The notes beneath the pieces were generated by a model. That model had not been told where the DNA came from, ran no database searches, and was given only the letters and a program-made list of their open reading frames with translations. The position numbers and the translations under genes were made by a program. Positions 48,237 to 56,948 of a stretch of DNA of 64,000 nucleotides are shown piece by piece. Positions within the stretch are counted from its first letter, which is position 1; each line of letters begins with the position of its first letter. Location: positions 1-64,000 of the forward strand of contig NZ_RHWX01000010.1 of NCBI RefSeq assembly GCF_003938605.1. The letters are read 5' to 3'. The DNA comes from Brevundimonas sp. 357. Its GTDB lineage: Bacteria > Pseudomonadota > Alphaproteobacteria > Caulobacterales > Caulobacteraceae.

Positions 48237-49214
48237 ATGGAACTGTTGCTGCTGGAGTGGTTGGGCAAGCCCGTCTGGATGTGGGCGGGCTTTCTGACGA
48301 TCGTCATCGCCTTGCTGGCGCTGGACCTGGGATTGTTTAACCGGCGGGATCACGAGATTGGGGTGCGAGAGAGCCTGGGACTGTCCGCCTTCTATATCGC
48401 CGTGGCCCTGGCCTTTGGAGCGTGGCTGTGGTCGTGGCTGGGAGCTGACAGCGCGGTCGAATACCTGACCGCCTACGCCGTTGAAAAAAGCCTGGCGATG
48501 GACAATGTCTTCGTCATCGCCCTCATTTTCAGCGCCTTTTCGGTGCCGCGCCTCTATCAGCATCGCGTGCTGTTCTGGGGCGTGCTGGGCGTCATCGTCC
48601 TGAGGGCGATCATGATCGGCGGCGGGGCGGTGTTGGTCGCTCGCTATCATTGGGTGCTGTATCTTTTCGCCGGCTTTCTGATCGTCACGGGCGTGCGGAT
48701 GTTCTTCGCGCGCGGTGAAGAGACGGACATCGCCGACAATGCGCTACTGAAATGGTTCCGCCGACGGATGCGGGTGACGAACGACCTGCATGGTCACGCC
48801 TTCTTTGTCCGGGCGCCGAGCCGATCAGGCGAGATGGCGCTGCACGCCACGCCGTTGTTCCTGGCTCTGGTGACAATCGAGATCGCCGACGTGATCTTCG
48901 CCGTGGACTCCGTCCCGGCGGTCTTCGCCATTACGACGGACGCCTATGTCGTCTATACGTCCAACATCTTCGCCATACTGGGGCTGAGAGCGCTTTATTT
49001 CGCCCTGGCGGCGGTGATCCACCGCTTCGCCTATCTGAAGCAGGCGCTGGCTGTTCTGCTGGTCTTCATTGGCGCCAAGGTGTTCGCCGCGCCGCTGCTG
49101 GGGATCGAGAAGGTGCCCCCGTCCGTCTCCCTGTCGGTGACGGCCGCGATCCTGGCGGCGGGGGTGGTCTGGTCCCTGTGGCGGACCCGCGCGGAGGCTG
49201 GGCCTCCGCGCTGA
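48237..49214 (+). CDS. TerC/Alx-family integral membrane protein
   Basis: A 325-residue protein with about 8-9 helices. AFGAWLWSWLGADSAVEYLTAYAVEKSLAMDNVFVIALIFSAF contains the Asp/Asn-bearing motif (EKSLAMDNVFV) of the LysE/TerC superfamily, and EIADVIFAVDSVPAVFAITTDAYVVYTSNIFAILGLRALYF is the second, with the Asp metal ligands. The N-terminal helices and length fit Alx (manganese exporter) more than TerC of tellurite operons. No yybP-ykoY Mn riboswitch could be recognised in the 108 bases before it. Confidence 0.92.
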   Translation: MELLLLEWLGKPVWMWAGFLTIVIALLALDLGLFNRRDHEIGVRESLGLSAFYIAVALAFGAWLWSWLGADSAVEYLTAYAVEKSLAMDNVFVIALIFSAFSVPRLYQHRVLFWGVLGVIVLRAIMIGGGAVLVARYHWVLYLFAGFLIVTGVRMFFARGEETDIADNALLKWFRRRMRVTNDLHGHAFFVRAPSRSGEMALHATPLFLALVTIEIADVIFAVDSVPAVFAITTDAYVVYTSNIFAILGLRALYFALAAVIHRFAYLKQALAVLLVFIGAKVFAAPLLGIEKVPPSVSLSVTAAILAAGVVWSLWRTRAEAGPPR

Positions 49215-49225
49215 TCTTGAGGACG

Positions 49226-49876
49226 TCAGGCCGGATTTTCAGCCAGGCGCTTGTCCAGATAGGCGCCGACACGGCGTTCGACGGCGCCGATGTGGTCCTG
49301 CCAGAAGTGGGTCGCCCCCTCTTCCAGCTCGTAGTCGATGACGATGCCCTTCTGGGTACGCAGCTTGTTGACCACGCGCTCGACATCGGCCGGCGGCACG
49401 ACGGTGTCGGCCGTGCCGTGCAGGAACAGACCTGAGGCCGGGCAAGGGGCCAGGAAGCTGAAATCATAGATGTTCGAAGGCGGCGACACCGAGATGAAGC
49501 CATCGGTTTCAGGACGGCGCATCAGTAGTTGCATGCCGATGTAGGCGCCGAACTGATAGCCCGCGACCCAGGTCTGGGTGGCGGCGGGGTTGTTGGCCTG
49601 CAGCCAGTCCAGCGCCGTGGCCGCGTCGGCCAGTTCGCCGATGCCGCTGTCGAACTCGCCCTGGGACTTGCCCACGCCGCGCGAGTTGTAGCGCAAGGTG
49701 GCGAACCCGCGCTGGACGAACAGCTGGTGCATCGTCAGGGCGACCGGGTTGTTCATATGGCCGCCCGCCTTGGGGTGCGGGTGCAGGATCAGGGCGATCG
49801 GCGCGTCGGGACGCTTGCCGGGCGAATAGCGGCCTTCGATGCGGCCGGAGGCGCCAGGCAGGATGACTTCAGGCAT
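49226..49876 (-). CDS. Alpha/beta-hydrolase-fold protein with Gln at the nucleophile position
   Basis: A 216-residue small alpha/beta-hydrolase of the COG2945 type. Present are LILHPHPKAGGHMNNPVALTMHQLFVQRGFATLRYNSRGVGKSQGEFDSGIGE, an Asp in HGTADTVVPPADV, and a His in EEGATHFWQ. The elbow that should read GxSxG is GYQFGAYIGMQLLMRRPE, so the nucleophile Ser is Gln. The Asp and His remain. The protein may therefore be a non-catalytic member. It is convergent with the TerC-type gene and divergent from iscR. Confidence 0.85.
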   Translation of the reverse strand: MPEVILPGASGRIEGRYSPGKRPDAPIALILHPHPKAGGHMNNPVALTMHQLFVQRGFATLRYNSRGVGKSQGEFDSGIGELADAATALDWLQANNPAATQTWVAGYQFGAYIGMQLLMRRPETDGFISVSPPSNIYDFSFLAPCPASGLFLHGTADTVVPPADVERVVNKLRTQKGIVIDYELEEGATHFWQDHIGAVERRVGAYLDKRLAENPA

Positions 49877-49923
49877 GGATGGCGGTCCCTACGATCAACA
49901 GACGTTTCGCGAGCGGATAATAC

Positions 49924-49953
49924 TTGACCACGCAGGTAGGACTTTCTAAGTCC
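49924..49953 (+). promoter_or_regulatory. Candidate iscR-suf promoter with an overlapping operator
   Basis: TTGACC (49924-49929) is 17 bases from TAAGTC (49947-49952). The inverted repeat GGACTT-TCT-AAGTCC (49939-49953) covers the -10 region, and ATACTTGACC resembles the left half of an IscR type 1 site (ATASYYGACT). The right half does not match. It lies 83-112 bases before the iscR ATG, the only gap large enough for the promoter of the whole operon. Confidence 0.4.
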
Positions 49954-50035
49954 CCCGTGCGTGACGCGCTCGCTGGCGAGGCCGGGGGTCTTAGCACAGC
50001 GGGCCCGAAAAGCGTTAGATTTTTGAGGTATTGGG

Positions 50036-50506
50036 ATGCGTCTGTCGACCAAGGGACGTTACGCCGTCATGGCGATGGCCGATCTGGCGAAGAACGGGTC
50101 GGATCGGGCGGTTTCTCTGGCCGAGATCGCCGCGCGCCAGGAAATCTCGCTCAGCTATCTGGAGCAGCTCTTTGCGCGCCTGCGCAAGGGCGGGCTGGTC
50201 AAGAGCGTGCGCGGTCCCGGCGGCGGCTATCGCTTGGCTATGACGGCGGGAGAGACGGTCGTGGCGGACATCGTGCTGGCCGTAGATGAGCCGATCCGCG
50301 CCACGCGCTGCGCCGCCCACGGCACGCCGCGCGGCTGCATGACGGGCGGGGCGCGCTGCATCACTCACGATCTTTGGGAAGACCTGGGCGCCGAGATTCA
50401 TCGCTATCTCGCCGGGGTCAGCCTTGCCGATGTGATCGAAAAGCGCACCAGCCGCACGCGCATGGGGCGGAAGGACGCGACGTCGTCCATGGAGGCCGCC
50501 GCGTGA
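50036..50506 (+). CDS. iscR: Rrf2-family Fe-S cluster regulator IscR
   Basis: A 156-residue Fe-S sensing repressor expected to control the suf operon that it heads. The winged helix is MRLSTKGRYAVMAMADLA... VSLAEIAARQEISLSYLEQLFARLRKGGLVKSVRGPGGGYRLA. The cluster-binding segment TRCAAHGTPRGCMTGGARCITHDLW has three Cys and a following His, the IscR pattern. GAGG lies seven bases before the ATG. It overlaps the next gene by GTGA. Confidence 0.95.
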   Translation: MRLSTKGRYAVMAMADLAKNGSDRAVSLAEIAARQEISLSYLEQLFARLRKGGLVKSVRGPGGGYRLAMTAGETVVADIVLAVDEPIRATRCAAHGTPRGCMTGGARCITHDLWEDLGAEIHRYLAGVSLADVIEKRTSRTRMGRKDATSSMEAAA

Positions 50507-51639
50507 GCGTCTATCTGGATTACAACGCCTCGGGCCTGGTTCGTCTGGAAGTTCAGGATGTCATGGTCAAGGCCTTGGCTGATAACGGAAATCCGTCCGC
50601 CGTTCATGCCGCCGGACGTCGCGCCCGTGCGCGTATCGAGACGGCGCGCGCCCAGGTGGCCGATCTAGTCGGCGCCGATCCGACGGCGATCATCTTCTCT
50701 TCGGGCGGGACCGAATCCAACGCGCAGGCGATCCACAGCGCCCTTGCCGCCGGTTGCGAGCGGTTGATCGTCGGCGCGACCGAGCACCCTTGCGTGGCCG
50801 AAGCCGCCGCCGTCAGCGGTATGCCGGTCGAGGTGCTGCCGGTCGATGCGGACGGCGTGGTCGATCTGGCCTGGCTGGCTGAGGCGCTGGCGCGTCCGGG
50901 CCGTGCGGTCGTCGCCATCCATCATGCCAATAACGAAAGCGGCGTGATCCAGCCGATCGCCGAGGCGGCGGCTCTGGTTCGCGCGGCTGGCGGTTGGCTG
51001 CACGTGGACGCCATACAATCGGCGGGCAAGATTCCGGTGACGATGCGCGCGCTCGGCGCTGACAGCCTGACCCTTTCGGCGCACAAGCTGGGCGGGCCTC
51101 AGGGCGTGGGCGCGCTGGTGTTGAAGGATGGCGTGTCCGCCATCCGCATTCTGCACGGCGCCGGTCAGGAACGCGGCCTGCGCGCGGGAACCGAGAACGT
51201 GCCGGGCATCGCCGGCTTCGGGGTCGCCGCTGATTGCGCCGCGCGTGATCTGGACGCCGCCATGACTCATGTCGCCTGGCGCGACGCGGCCGAGGCCAAG
51301 GTCAAGGCGGCGGGCGCGACCGTCATCGGCGGCGCGGTTCCGCGTCTGCCGAACACCCTGTTCATGGCGGTGGAGGGCTGGGACAGCCCGCAGCAACTGA
51401 TCACCCTCGATCTGGTCGGGGTCATGGTCTCGGCCGGTTCGGCCTGTTCGTCAGGCAAGGTCAAGCCGTCCAAGGCGATCAGCGCCATGGGCCTGCATCA
51501 CCTGGCGACCGGGGGCGTGCGCGTCTCCGGCGGTTGGGGCACGACCGAAGCGGACTGGACCCGGTTCGCCGACGCCTGGGTCGCAGCCTGGGACAAGCAC
51601 AAGGCGCGCCTGCGAGAGCGCGCAAAGGAAGTCGCGTAA
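50503..51639 (+). CDS. Cysteine desulfurase, NifS/IscS type
   Basis: A 378-residue PLP enzyme that takes sulfur from cysteine. VYLDYNASGLVRLE is the N-terminal motif, SSGGTESNAQAIHSAL binds PLP, SAHKLGGPQGVGALVL holds the Schiff-base Lys, and the active Cys is in VSAGSACSSGKVKPS, a long flexible loop as in class I (IscS/NifS) enzymes. GTG at 50503 overlaps the iscR stop. It is the first desulfurase of the operon; a class II SufS is encoded 4.4 kb downstream. Confidence 0.93.
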   Translation: MSVYLDYNASGLVRLEVQDVMVKALADNGNPSAVHAAGRRARARIETARAQVADLVGADPTAIIFSSGGTESNAQAIHSALAAGCERLIVGATEHPCVAEAAAVSGMPVEVLPVDADGVVDLAWLAEALARPGRAVVAIHHANNESGVIQPIAEAAALVRAAGGWLHVDAIQSAGKIPVTMRALGADSLTLSAHKLGGPQGVGALVLKDGVSAIRILHGAGQERGLRAGTENVPGIAGFGVAADCAARDLDAAMTHVAWRDAAEAKVKAAGATVIGGAVPRLPNTLFMAVEGWDSPQQLITLDLVGVMVSAGSACSSGKVKPSKAISAMGLHHLATGGVRVSGGWGTTEADWTRFADAWVAAWDKHKARLRERAKEVA

Positions 51640-51642
51640 GTT

Positions 51643-53109
51643 ATGGCTATCGTTCAGGAAACAGTCGACACAGTCGCGGAGCTGGAGCGGTACAAGTACG
51701 GCTTCACCACGGACGTAGAGCAGGAGTTCGCCCCCAAGGGCCTGAACCCCGACATCATCCGCTTCATCTCTGAAAAGAAGGGTGAGCCGGAGTGGATGCT
51801 GGAATGGCGTCTGGCCGCCTATGAGCGCTGGCTGGCGATGCAGGAGCCGACCTGGGCCGCGGTGAAGTACGAGCCTGTCGACTACCAGGATCTCTACTAC
51901 TACGCCGCGCCGGTGAAGAAGGAAGGGCCGAAGTCTCTGGACGAGGTCGATCCCGAACTGCTGGAAGTCTACGCCAAGCTGGGCATCCCGCTGAAGGAGC
52001 AGGAAGTTCTGGCCGGCGTCCAGGGCGCGCCCAAGGTGGCCGTCGACGCCGTATTCGACAGCGTCTCGGTCGTTACTACCTTCAAGGAGGAACTGGCCAA
52101 GGCGGGCGTGATTTTCATGCCGATTTCCGAGGCCTTGCGTGAATATCCTGATCTAGTGCGTCAGTACCTCGGCACCGTTGTACCGGTCAGCGACAACTAT
52201 TTCGCGGCCCTGAACAGCGCGGTCTTTTCGGACGGCAGCTTCGTTTATGTGCCGCCGGGCGTGCGCTGTCCGATGGAGCTGTCGACCTATTTCCGCATCA
52301 ACGCCAGCCAGACCGGTCAGTTCGAGCGGACCCTGATCATCGCCGACAAGGGTTCTTACGTCTCCTATCTGGAAGGCTGCACGGCGCCGATGCGCGACGA
52401 GAACCAGCTGCACGCCGCCGTCGTGGAGATCGTCGCCCTGGACGACGCCGAGGTGAAATACTCGACCGTCCAGAACTGGTACCCCGGCGACGCCGAAGGC
52501 AAGGGCGGCATCTACAACTTCGTCACCAAGCGCGCCGACTGCCGCGGCGATCGCTCCAAGGTGTCATGGACCCAGGTCGAAACCGGCTCGGCCGTCACCT
52601 GGAAATACCCGTCCTGCATCCTCAAGGGCGAAGAAAGCTCGGGCGAGTTCTACTCCATCGCCATCACCAACGGCCATCAACAGGCCGACACCGGCACCAA
52701 GATGCTGCATCTGGGCAAGAACAGCCGCAGCCGCATCATCGCCAAGACGGTCTCGGCCGGCAAGTCGGACTCGACCTATCGCGGCCTGGTGTCGATCCAC
52801 CCCAAGGCGACCGGCGTGCGCAACTTCACCCAGTGCGACAGCCTGCTGATCGGCAAGGAGTGCGGCGCCCACACCATCCCCTACATCGAGGTGCGCAACG
52901 GTTCGGCCCAGCTTGAGCACGAGGCGACCACGACCCGCCTGTCCGAGGACCAGCTCTTCTACGCCCAGCAGCGCGGCCTGTCGGAAGAAGAAGCGGTGGC
53001 CCTGCTGGTCAACGGCTTCGTCCGCGACGTCCTGCAGGAACTGCCGATGGAGTTCGCCGTCGAGGCCCAGAAGCTGGTGGCGATCAGCCTCGAAGGCTCG
53101 GTCGGCTGA
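51643..53109 (+). CDS. sufB: Fe-S cluster assembly scaffold SufB
   Basis: 488 residues, full length, part of the SufBC2D scaffold. Landmarks are [30 protein letters not shown] [96 protein letters not shown], and the C-terminal [26 protein letters not shown] that contacts SufC. It is three bases after the desulfurase gene. Confidence 0.97.
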   Translation: MAIVQETVDTVAELERYKYGFTTDVEQEFAPKGLNPDIIRFISEKKGEPEWMLEWRLAAYERWLAMQEPTWAAVKYEPVDYQDLYYYAAPVKKEGPKSLDEVDPELLEVYAKLGIPLKEQEVLAGVQGAPKVAVDAVFDSVSVVTTFKEELAKAGVIFMPISEALREYPDLVRQYLGTVVPVSDNYFAALNSAVFSDGSFVYVPPGVRCPMELSTYFRINASQTGQFERTLIIADKGSYVSYLEGCTAPMRDENQLHAAVVEIVALDDAEVKYSTVQNWYPGDAEGKGGIYNFVTKRADCRGDRSKVSWTQVETGSAVTWKYPSCILKGEESSGEFYSIAITNGHQQADTGTKMLHLGKNSRSRIIAKTVSAGKSDSTYRGLVSIHPKATGVRNFTQCDSLLIGKECGAHTIPYIEVRNGSAQLEHEATTTRLSEDQLFYAQQRGLSEEEAVALLVNGFVRDVLQELPMEFAVEAQKLVAISLEGSVG

Positions 53110-53130
53110 GTGAGTTGAAGAAGAAAAACA

Positions 53131-53880
53131 ATGCTTAAGATCAATAACCTCCACGTCTCTGTCGCCGACAAGCCGATCCTCAAGGGTCTGACGCTCGACG
53201 TGCCTGCGGGCGAAGTTCATGCGGTCATGGGGCCGAACGGGGCGGGCAAGTCGACGCTGGGCTACAGCCTGTCGGGCCGTCCCGGTTATGAGGTGACGGA
53301 CGGTTCTGCTTCGTGGAACGGCATGGACCTGCTGGATCTGGAGCCGGCCGAGCGCGCGGCGGCGGGCCTGTTCCTGTCGTTCCAGTATCCGATCGAGATT
53401 CCGGGCGTGCCGGCCATGACCTTCATCCGCACGGCGCTGAACGCTCAGAAGCGCGCGCGTGGCGAGGAAGAGGTTTCGGCCCCGGCCTTCCTGAAGCTGG
53501 TCAAGGCGGCGTCGCAGTCGCTGAAGATGGACTTCGACATGCTGAAGCGGCCGCTGAACGTCGGCTTCTCCGGCGGGGAGAAGAAGCGGATGGAGATTCT
53601 GCAGATGGCCCTGCTGGAGCCGTCGCTGCTGATCCTCGACGAGACGGACTCCGGCCTCGACATCGACGCCCTGCGCATCGTCGCCGACGGCGTTAACGCC
53701 ATGCGCAGCCCGGATCGGTCGATGCTGGTGATCACCCACTATCAGCGCCTGCTGGACTACATCAAACCGGACCGTGTCCACGTTCTGGCGGGCGGCCGAA
53801 TCGTCGCCTCGGGCGGACCTGAGCTGGCGCATGAGCTGGAGGCGGAGGGCTACGACAAGTTCCTGCCGGAGGCGGCATGA
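53131..53880 (+). CDS. sufC: Fe-S cluster assembly ATPase SufC
   Basis: 249-residue ABC ATPase of the SUF scaffold. Walker A MGPNGAGKSTLGYSL, the SufC-type LSFQYPIEIPGVPAMTFIRTALNAQK, signature FSGGEKKRMEILQMALL, Walker B LLILDETDSGLDIDALRIVADGVN and switch VITHYQRLLDYI. It sits 21 bases after sufB and overlaps sufD by ATGA. Confidence 0.97.
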   Translation: MLKINNLHVSVADKPILKGLTLDVPAGEVHAVMGPNGAGKSTLGYSLSGRPGYEVTDGSASWNGMDLLDLEPAERAAAGLFLSFQYPIEIPGVPAMTFIRTALNAQKRARGEEEVSAPAFLKLVKAASQSLKMDFDMLKRPLNVGFSGGEKKRMEILQMALLEPSLLILDETDSGLDIDALRIVADGVNAMRSPDRSMLVITHYQRLLDYIKPDRVHVLAGGRIVASGGPELAHELEAEGYDKFLPEAA

Positions 53881-54899
53881 AGGCGCTCGCCCGGCTGGAC
53901 CTCACCGACGCCGCGACCTTCCCCTCGCGGCGGGTCGAGGAATGGAAATACAGTGATCTGAAGCGCTTTCTTCGTGAAGCGCCTGAACCCTCGGGCACAG
54001 CGGTCATCGGCGCGCCGGGGCCGTTCTATGATCTGGGCGGCGACGCCGTCGTCTTCGCCAACGGCCGCCCGGTCGGGGTGAAGGACTACATCGCCTCGGG
54101 CGAACAGACGCTGCGCCTGCGCTTCATTTCGGATGCGACCGGCACGGGCCATACGGCGGCGGCGCGCATCGTCGCCCGACCCGGCGCGCGCCTGCTGCTG
54201 CTGGAGACGCATGAGGGCAAGGGCTCGGCCTATGTCGCCCATAACAAGGTCGAGATCGACGTCGCCGCCGATGCCGAGGTCATCCGCGTCGTCCTGACCG
54301 ACGAGCCCGCCGACGCCATTTCGGTGGCCGAGGCCGAGGTCCGGCTGGAGGCGGGCGGCCGTTATCGCCAGACCATCATCGCCACCGGCGCCAGACTGCA
54401 ACGCCATGAGACGCGCCTGCGTCACGGGGCCGAGGGCGCCGATGCGCGCGTGGACGGTCTCTATCTTCTGAACGGCGCGCGCCATTCGGATCAGACCTCG
54501 GTGATCGACCACGTCGCACCCAACGGCACGACCAGCCAGTTGATCAAGGGCGTGGTCCGAGACGAGGCGCGCGGCGTCTTCCAAGGCAAGATCCTGGTCC
54601 AGAAGGGCGCCGACGACACCGACGCCCGTATGGGCCACCACGGCCTGATCGCTTCGGATCGCGGCGAGATCGACGTGAAGCCCGAGCTGATCATCTACGC
54701 CGACGAGGTGCAGTGCGCCCACGGCGCGACCGTCGGGACGCTGGATGAAAGCGCCCTGTTCTACATGCAGCAGCGCGGCATTTCGGCCGATGAGGCCCGC
54801 GCCCTGTTGACCCACGCCTTCCTGATCGAGGTCGTTGACCGTATTGAGGATGAAGGCGCCAGAGAGGTGGTGCGGGAATGGCTGACGGCTCGCCTGTGA
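53877..54899 (+). CDS. sufD: Fe-S cluster assembly protein SufD
   Basis: 340 residues, shorter than E. coli SufD (about 420) but typical of alphaproteobacteria. FPSRRVEEWKYSDLKRFL is the N-terminal block, and the C-terminal beta-helix has the pattern ELIIYADEVQCAHGATVGTLDESALFYMQQRGISADEARALLTHAF that closes the SufBD interface. ATG overlaps the sufC stop by four bases. It overlaps the sufS start by 22 bases. Confidence 0.96.
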   Translation: MKALARLDLTDAATFPSRRVEEWKYSDLKRFLREAPEPSGTAVIGAPGPFYDLGGDAVVFANGRPVGVKDYIASGEQTLRLRFISDATGTGHTAAARIVARPGARLLLLETHEGKGSAYVAHNKVEIDVAADAEVIRVVLTDEPADAISVAEAEVRLEAGGRYRQTIIATGARLQRHETRLRHGAEGADARVDGLYLLNGARHSDQTSVIDHVAPNGTTSQLIKGVVRDEARGVFQGKILVQKGADDTDARMGHHGLIASDRGEIDVKPELIIYADEVQCAHGATVGTLDESALFYMQQRGISADEARALLTHAFLIEVVDRIEDEGAREVVREWLTARL

Positions 54900-56131
54900 C
54901 CCATGTTTCCGTGAGGGGGTTCGACCCCTATGCCGCCCGCGCGCAGTTCCCGATTCTGTCTCGTCAGGTGAACGGAAAGCCGCTGGTCTATCTGGACACC
55001 GCCGCCTCGGCGCAGAAGCCGCGCGCCGTCATCGACGCCCTGGTCGCGTCGATGGAGGGCAGCTACGCCAACGTCCACCGGGGTCTGCACACCCTGTCGA
55101 ACGAGGCGACGGAGGCCTATGAGCGCGCGCGCGAGATCGTGGCTCGCTTCCTGAATGCGCCCTCGGCCGACAACATCGTCTGGACCAAGGGCGGGACCGA
55201 GGCGATCAACCTGGTCGCCAACGGCGTCGGCCTGTCGATCCAGCCGGGCGACGAAATCATCGTCACCGAGATGGAGCACCACTCCAATATCGTGCCGTGG
55301 CACTTCCTGCGCGAACGGCGCGGGGCGGTGCTGAAATGGGCGCCGATCAAGGACGACGGCTCGCTGGACATGGAGGCCTTCGCCGCCCTGCTGGGGCCGA
55401 AGACGAAGCTGGTCGCCGTCACCCATATGTCGAACGTGCTGGGGACCATCAATCCGGTCGCCGAGATCACCCGTCTGGCCCATGCGGCCGGGGCGCGGGT
55501 GCTGATCGATGGCTGCCAGGGCGCGGTCCACGCGGCGCCGGACGTTCAGGCCATCGGCTGCGACTACTATGTCCTGACCGGGCACAAGCTGTTCGCGCCC
55601 ACCGGTATTGGCGTCCTATACGGCACGGCCGAGGCGCTGGAGGCCCTGCCGCCCTATCAGGGCGGCGGCGAGATGATCGTGACAGTCGAGAAGGAGGGCG
55701 TGACCTACGCCCAGCCGCCGCACCGTTTTGAGGCCGGCACGCCGCCGATCCTTGAGGCCATCGGCATGGGCGCGGCGGTCGAATGGCTGTCGCAATATGA
55801 TGCGAAGGCGATTCAGGCGCACGAGATGGCCCTGTATCACCATGCCGTCGAGCGTCTGCGAGGCCACAACTGGCTGCGGATTCTGGGCGAAGCGGAAGGG
55901 AAGGGCGCGATCCTGACCTTCACCGTCGAGGGCGCGCACGCTCATGACGTGGCCCAGATCATGGACCGTTACGGCGTCGCCGTGCGGGCCGGGCTGCACT
56001 GCGCCGAGCCTCTGGCGAAAAGACTGGGCGTCAGTGCAAGCGCGCGCGCCTCCTTCGCCCTATATAACACCATGGAGGATACAGATGCCTTCGTGGACGC
56101 GCTGATCAAGGCGCGGAACTTCTTCGTGTGA
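54878..56131 (+). CDS. sufS: SufS-type cysteine desulfurase
   Basis: 417-residue class II desulfurase. FPILSRQVNGKPLVYLDTAASAQKPRAVIDAL, NVHRGLHTLSNEATEAYE, KGGTEAINLVA, EHHSNIVPW, LTGHKLFAPTGIGVLYG (PLP Lys), RFEAGTPPI, and active Cys in VRAGLHCAEPLAKRLG. It is expected to work with a SufE or SufU partner, neither of which is in this operon. The 22-base overlap with sufD depends on the ATG at 54878; GTG or ATG codons further in are possible. Confidence 0.95.
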   Translation: MADGSPVTHVSVRGFDPYAARAQFPILSRQVNGKPLVYLDTAASAQKPRAVIDALVASMEGSYANVHRGLHTLSNEATEAYERAREIVARFLNAPSADNIVWTKGGTEAINLVANGVGLSIQPGDEIIVTEMEHHSNIVPWHFLRERRGAVLKWAPIKDDGSLDMEAFAALLGPKTKLVAVTHMSNVLGTINPVAEITRLAHAAGARVLIDGCQGAVHAAPDVQAIGCDYYVLTGHKLFAPTGIGVLYGTAEALEALPPYQGGGEMIVTVEKEGVTYAQPPHRFEAGTPPILEAIGMGAAVEWLSQYDAKAIQAHEMALYHHAVERLRGHNWLRILGEAEGKGAILTFTVEGAHAHDVAQIMDRYGVAVRAGLHCAEPLAKRLGVSASARASFALYNTMEDTDAFVDALIKARNFFV

Positions 56132-56535
56132 CGAGTATGGACGCCAAGACCGACAACGCGATCAGCGACAGCGACGCCTTCGCCGCCAGCTGGGATGAGC
56201 CTCAAAAGAGCGCCCTGTCTCAGGCTGAGCTGGACAAGCTGACGGACGACCTGATCGAGGCGCTGAAGACGGTGTACGACCCGGAAATCCCGGTCGACAT
56301 CTATGAGCTGGGTCTGATCTACAAGGTCGACGTGTCTGACGACCGCGACGTGCTGGTCGAGATGACGCTGACGGCGCCGGGCTGTCCGGTGGCGGGCGAG
56401 ATGCCCGGCTGGGTCGAGACGGCGGTGGCCAAGGTCGAGGGCGTGCGCAGCGCCAAAGCCAATCTGGTGTTCGACCCGCCGTGGGACTCTTCCAAGATGA
56501 GCGATGAGGCCAAACTGGCCCTGAATATGTTCTGA
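56128..56535 (+). CDS. sufT: SUF-system assembly protein SufT (DUF59/MIP18)
   Basis: A 135-residue protein for Fe-S cluster maturation or transfer. The DUF59 domain is DDLIEALKTVYDPEIPVDIYELGLIYKVDV, MTLTAPGCPVAGEMPGWVETAVAKVEGV and ANLVFDPPWDSSKMSDEAKLALNMF; the Cys in APGCP is family-conserved. The GTG at 56128 overlaps the sufS stop by four bases; an ATG at 56137 is an alternative. The first 35 residues are a poorly conserved leader. Confidence 0.93.
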   Translation: MTSMDAKTDNAISDSDAFAASWDEPQKSALSQAELDKLTDDLIEALKTVYDPEIPVDIYELGLIYKVDVSDDRDVLVEMTLTAPGCPVAGEMPGWVETAVAKVEGVRSAKANLVFDPPWDSSKMSDEAKLALNMF

Positions 56536-56545
56536 GGAGGCCCTG

Positions 56546-56947
56546 ATGACCGAGCTTCAGACGACCACGACCCGGCCCCGGCGACCCCGGCCCAAGGCGG
56601 TGACCCTGACGGACGCCGCCGCCGCGCGCGTTCGCGAAATCATGGACAACGCCGAGAAGGACTACGTCGGCCTGCGCGTCGGGGTGAAGAACAGCGGCTG
56701 TGCCGGGCAGGAATACACCTTCGCCTATTCCGAAGAAGCCCTGCCGCTGGACGAGGTGGTGGAGGACAAGGGCGTCACCATCCTGATCGAGCCCAAGGCG
56801 GTGCTGTTCCTGATCGGCACCGAGATCGACTATGAGGTGACGAAGCTGGCGTCCAAATTCGTCTTCCGCAATCCGAACGAGACGGACGCCTGCGGTTGCG
56901 GCGAGAGCGTCACGATCATTCCCGCCGCTGCTCTGGACGCCGACTGA
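56546..56947 (+). CDS. sufA: A-type Fe-S carrier protein SufA/IscA
   Basis: A 133-residue HesB/IscA-family carrier. VTLTDAAAARVREIMDNAEKDYVGLRVGVKNSGCAGQEYTFAY holds the first Cys, and ACGCGESVTI the C-terminal Cys pair. About 18 extra basic residues precede the domain. AGGAGG lies close ahead of the ATG. It ends the suf gene set, but metN begins two bases after its stop. Confidence 0.94.
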   Translation: MTELQTTTTRPRRPRPKAVTLTDAAAARVREIMDNAEKDYVGLRVGVKNSGCAGQEYTFAYSEEALPLDEVVEDKGVTILIEPKAVLFLIGTEIDYEVTKLASKFVFRNPNETDACGCGESVTIIPAAALDAD

Positions 56948-56948
56948 C

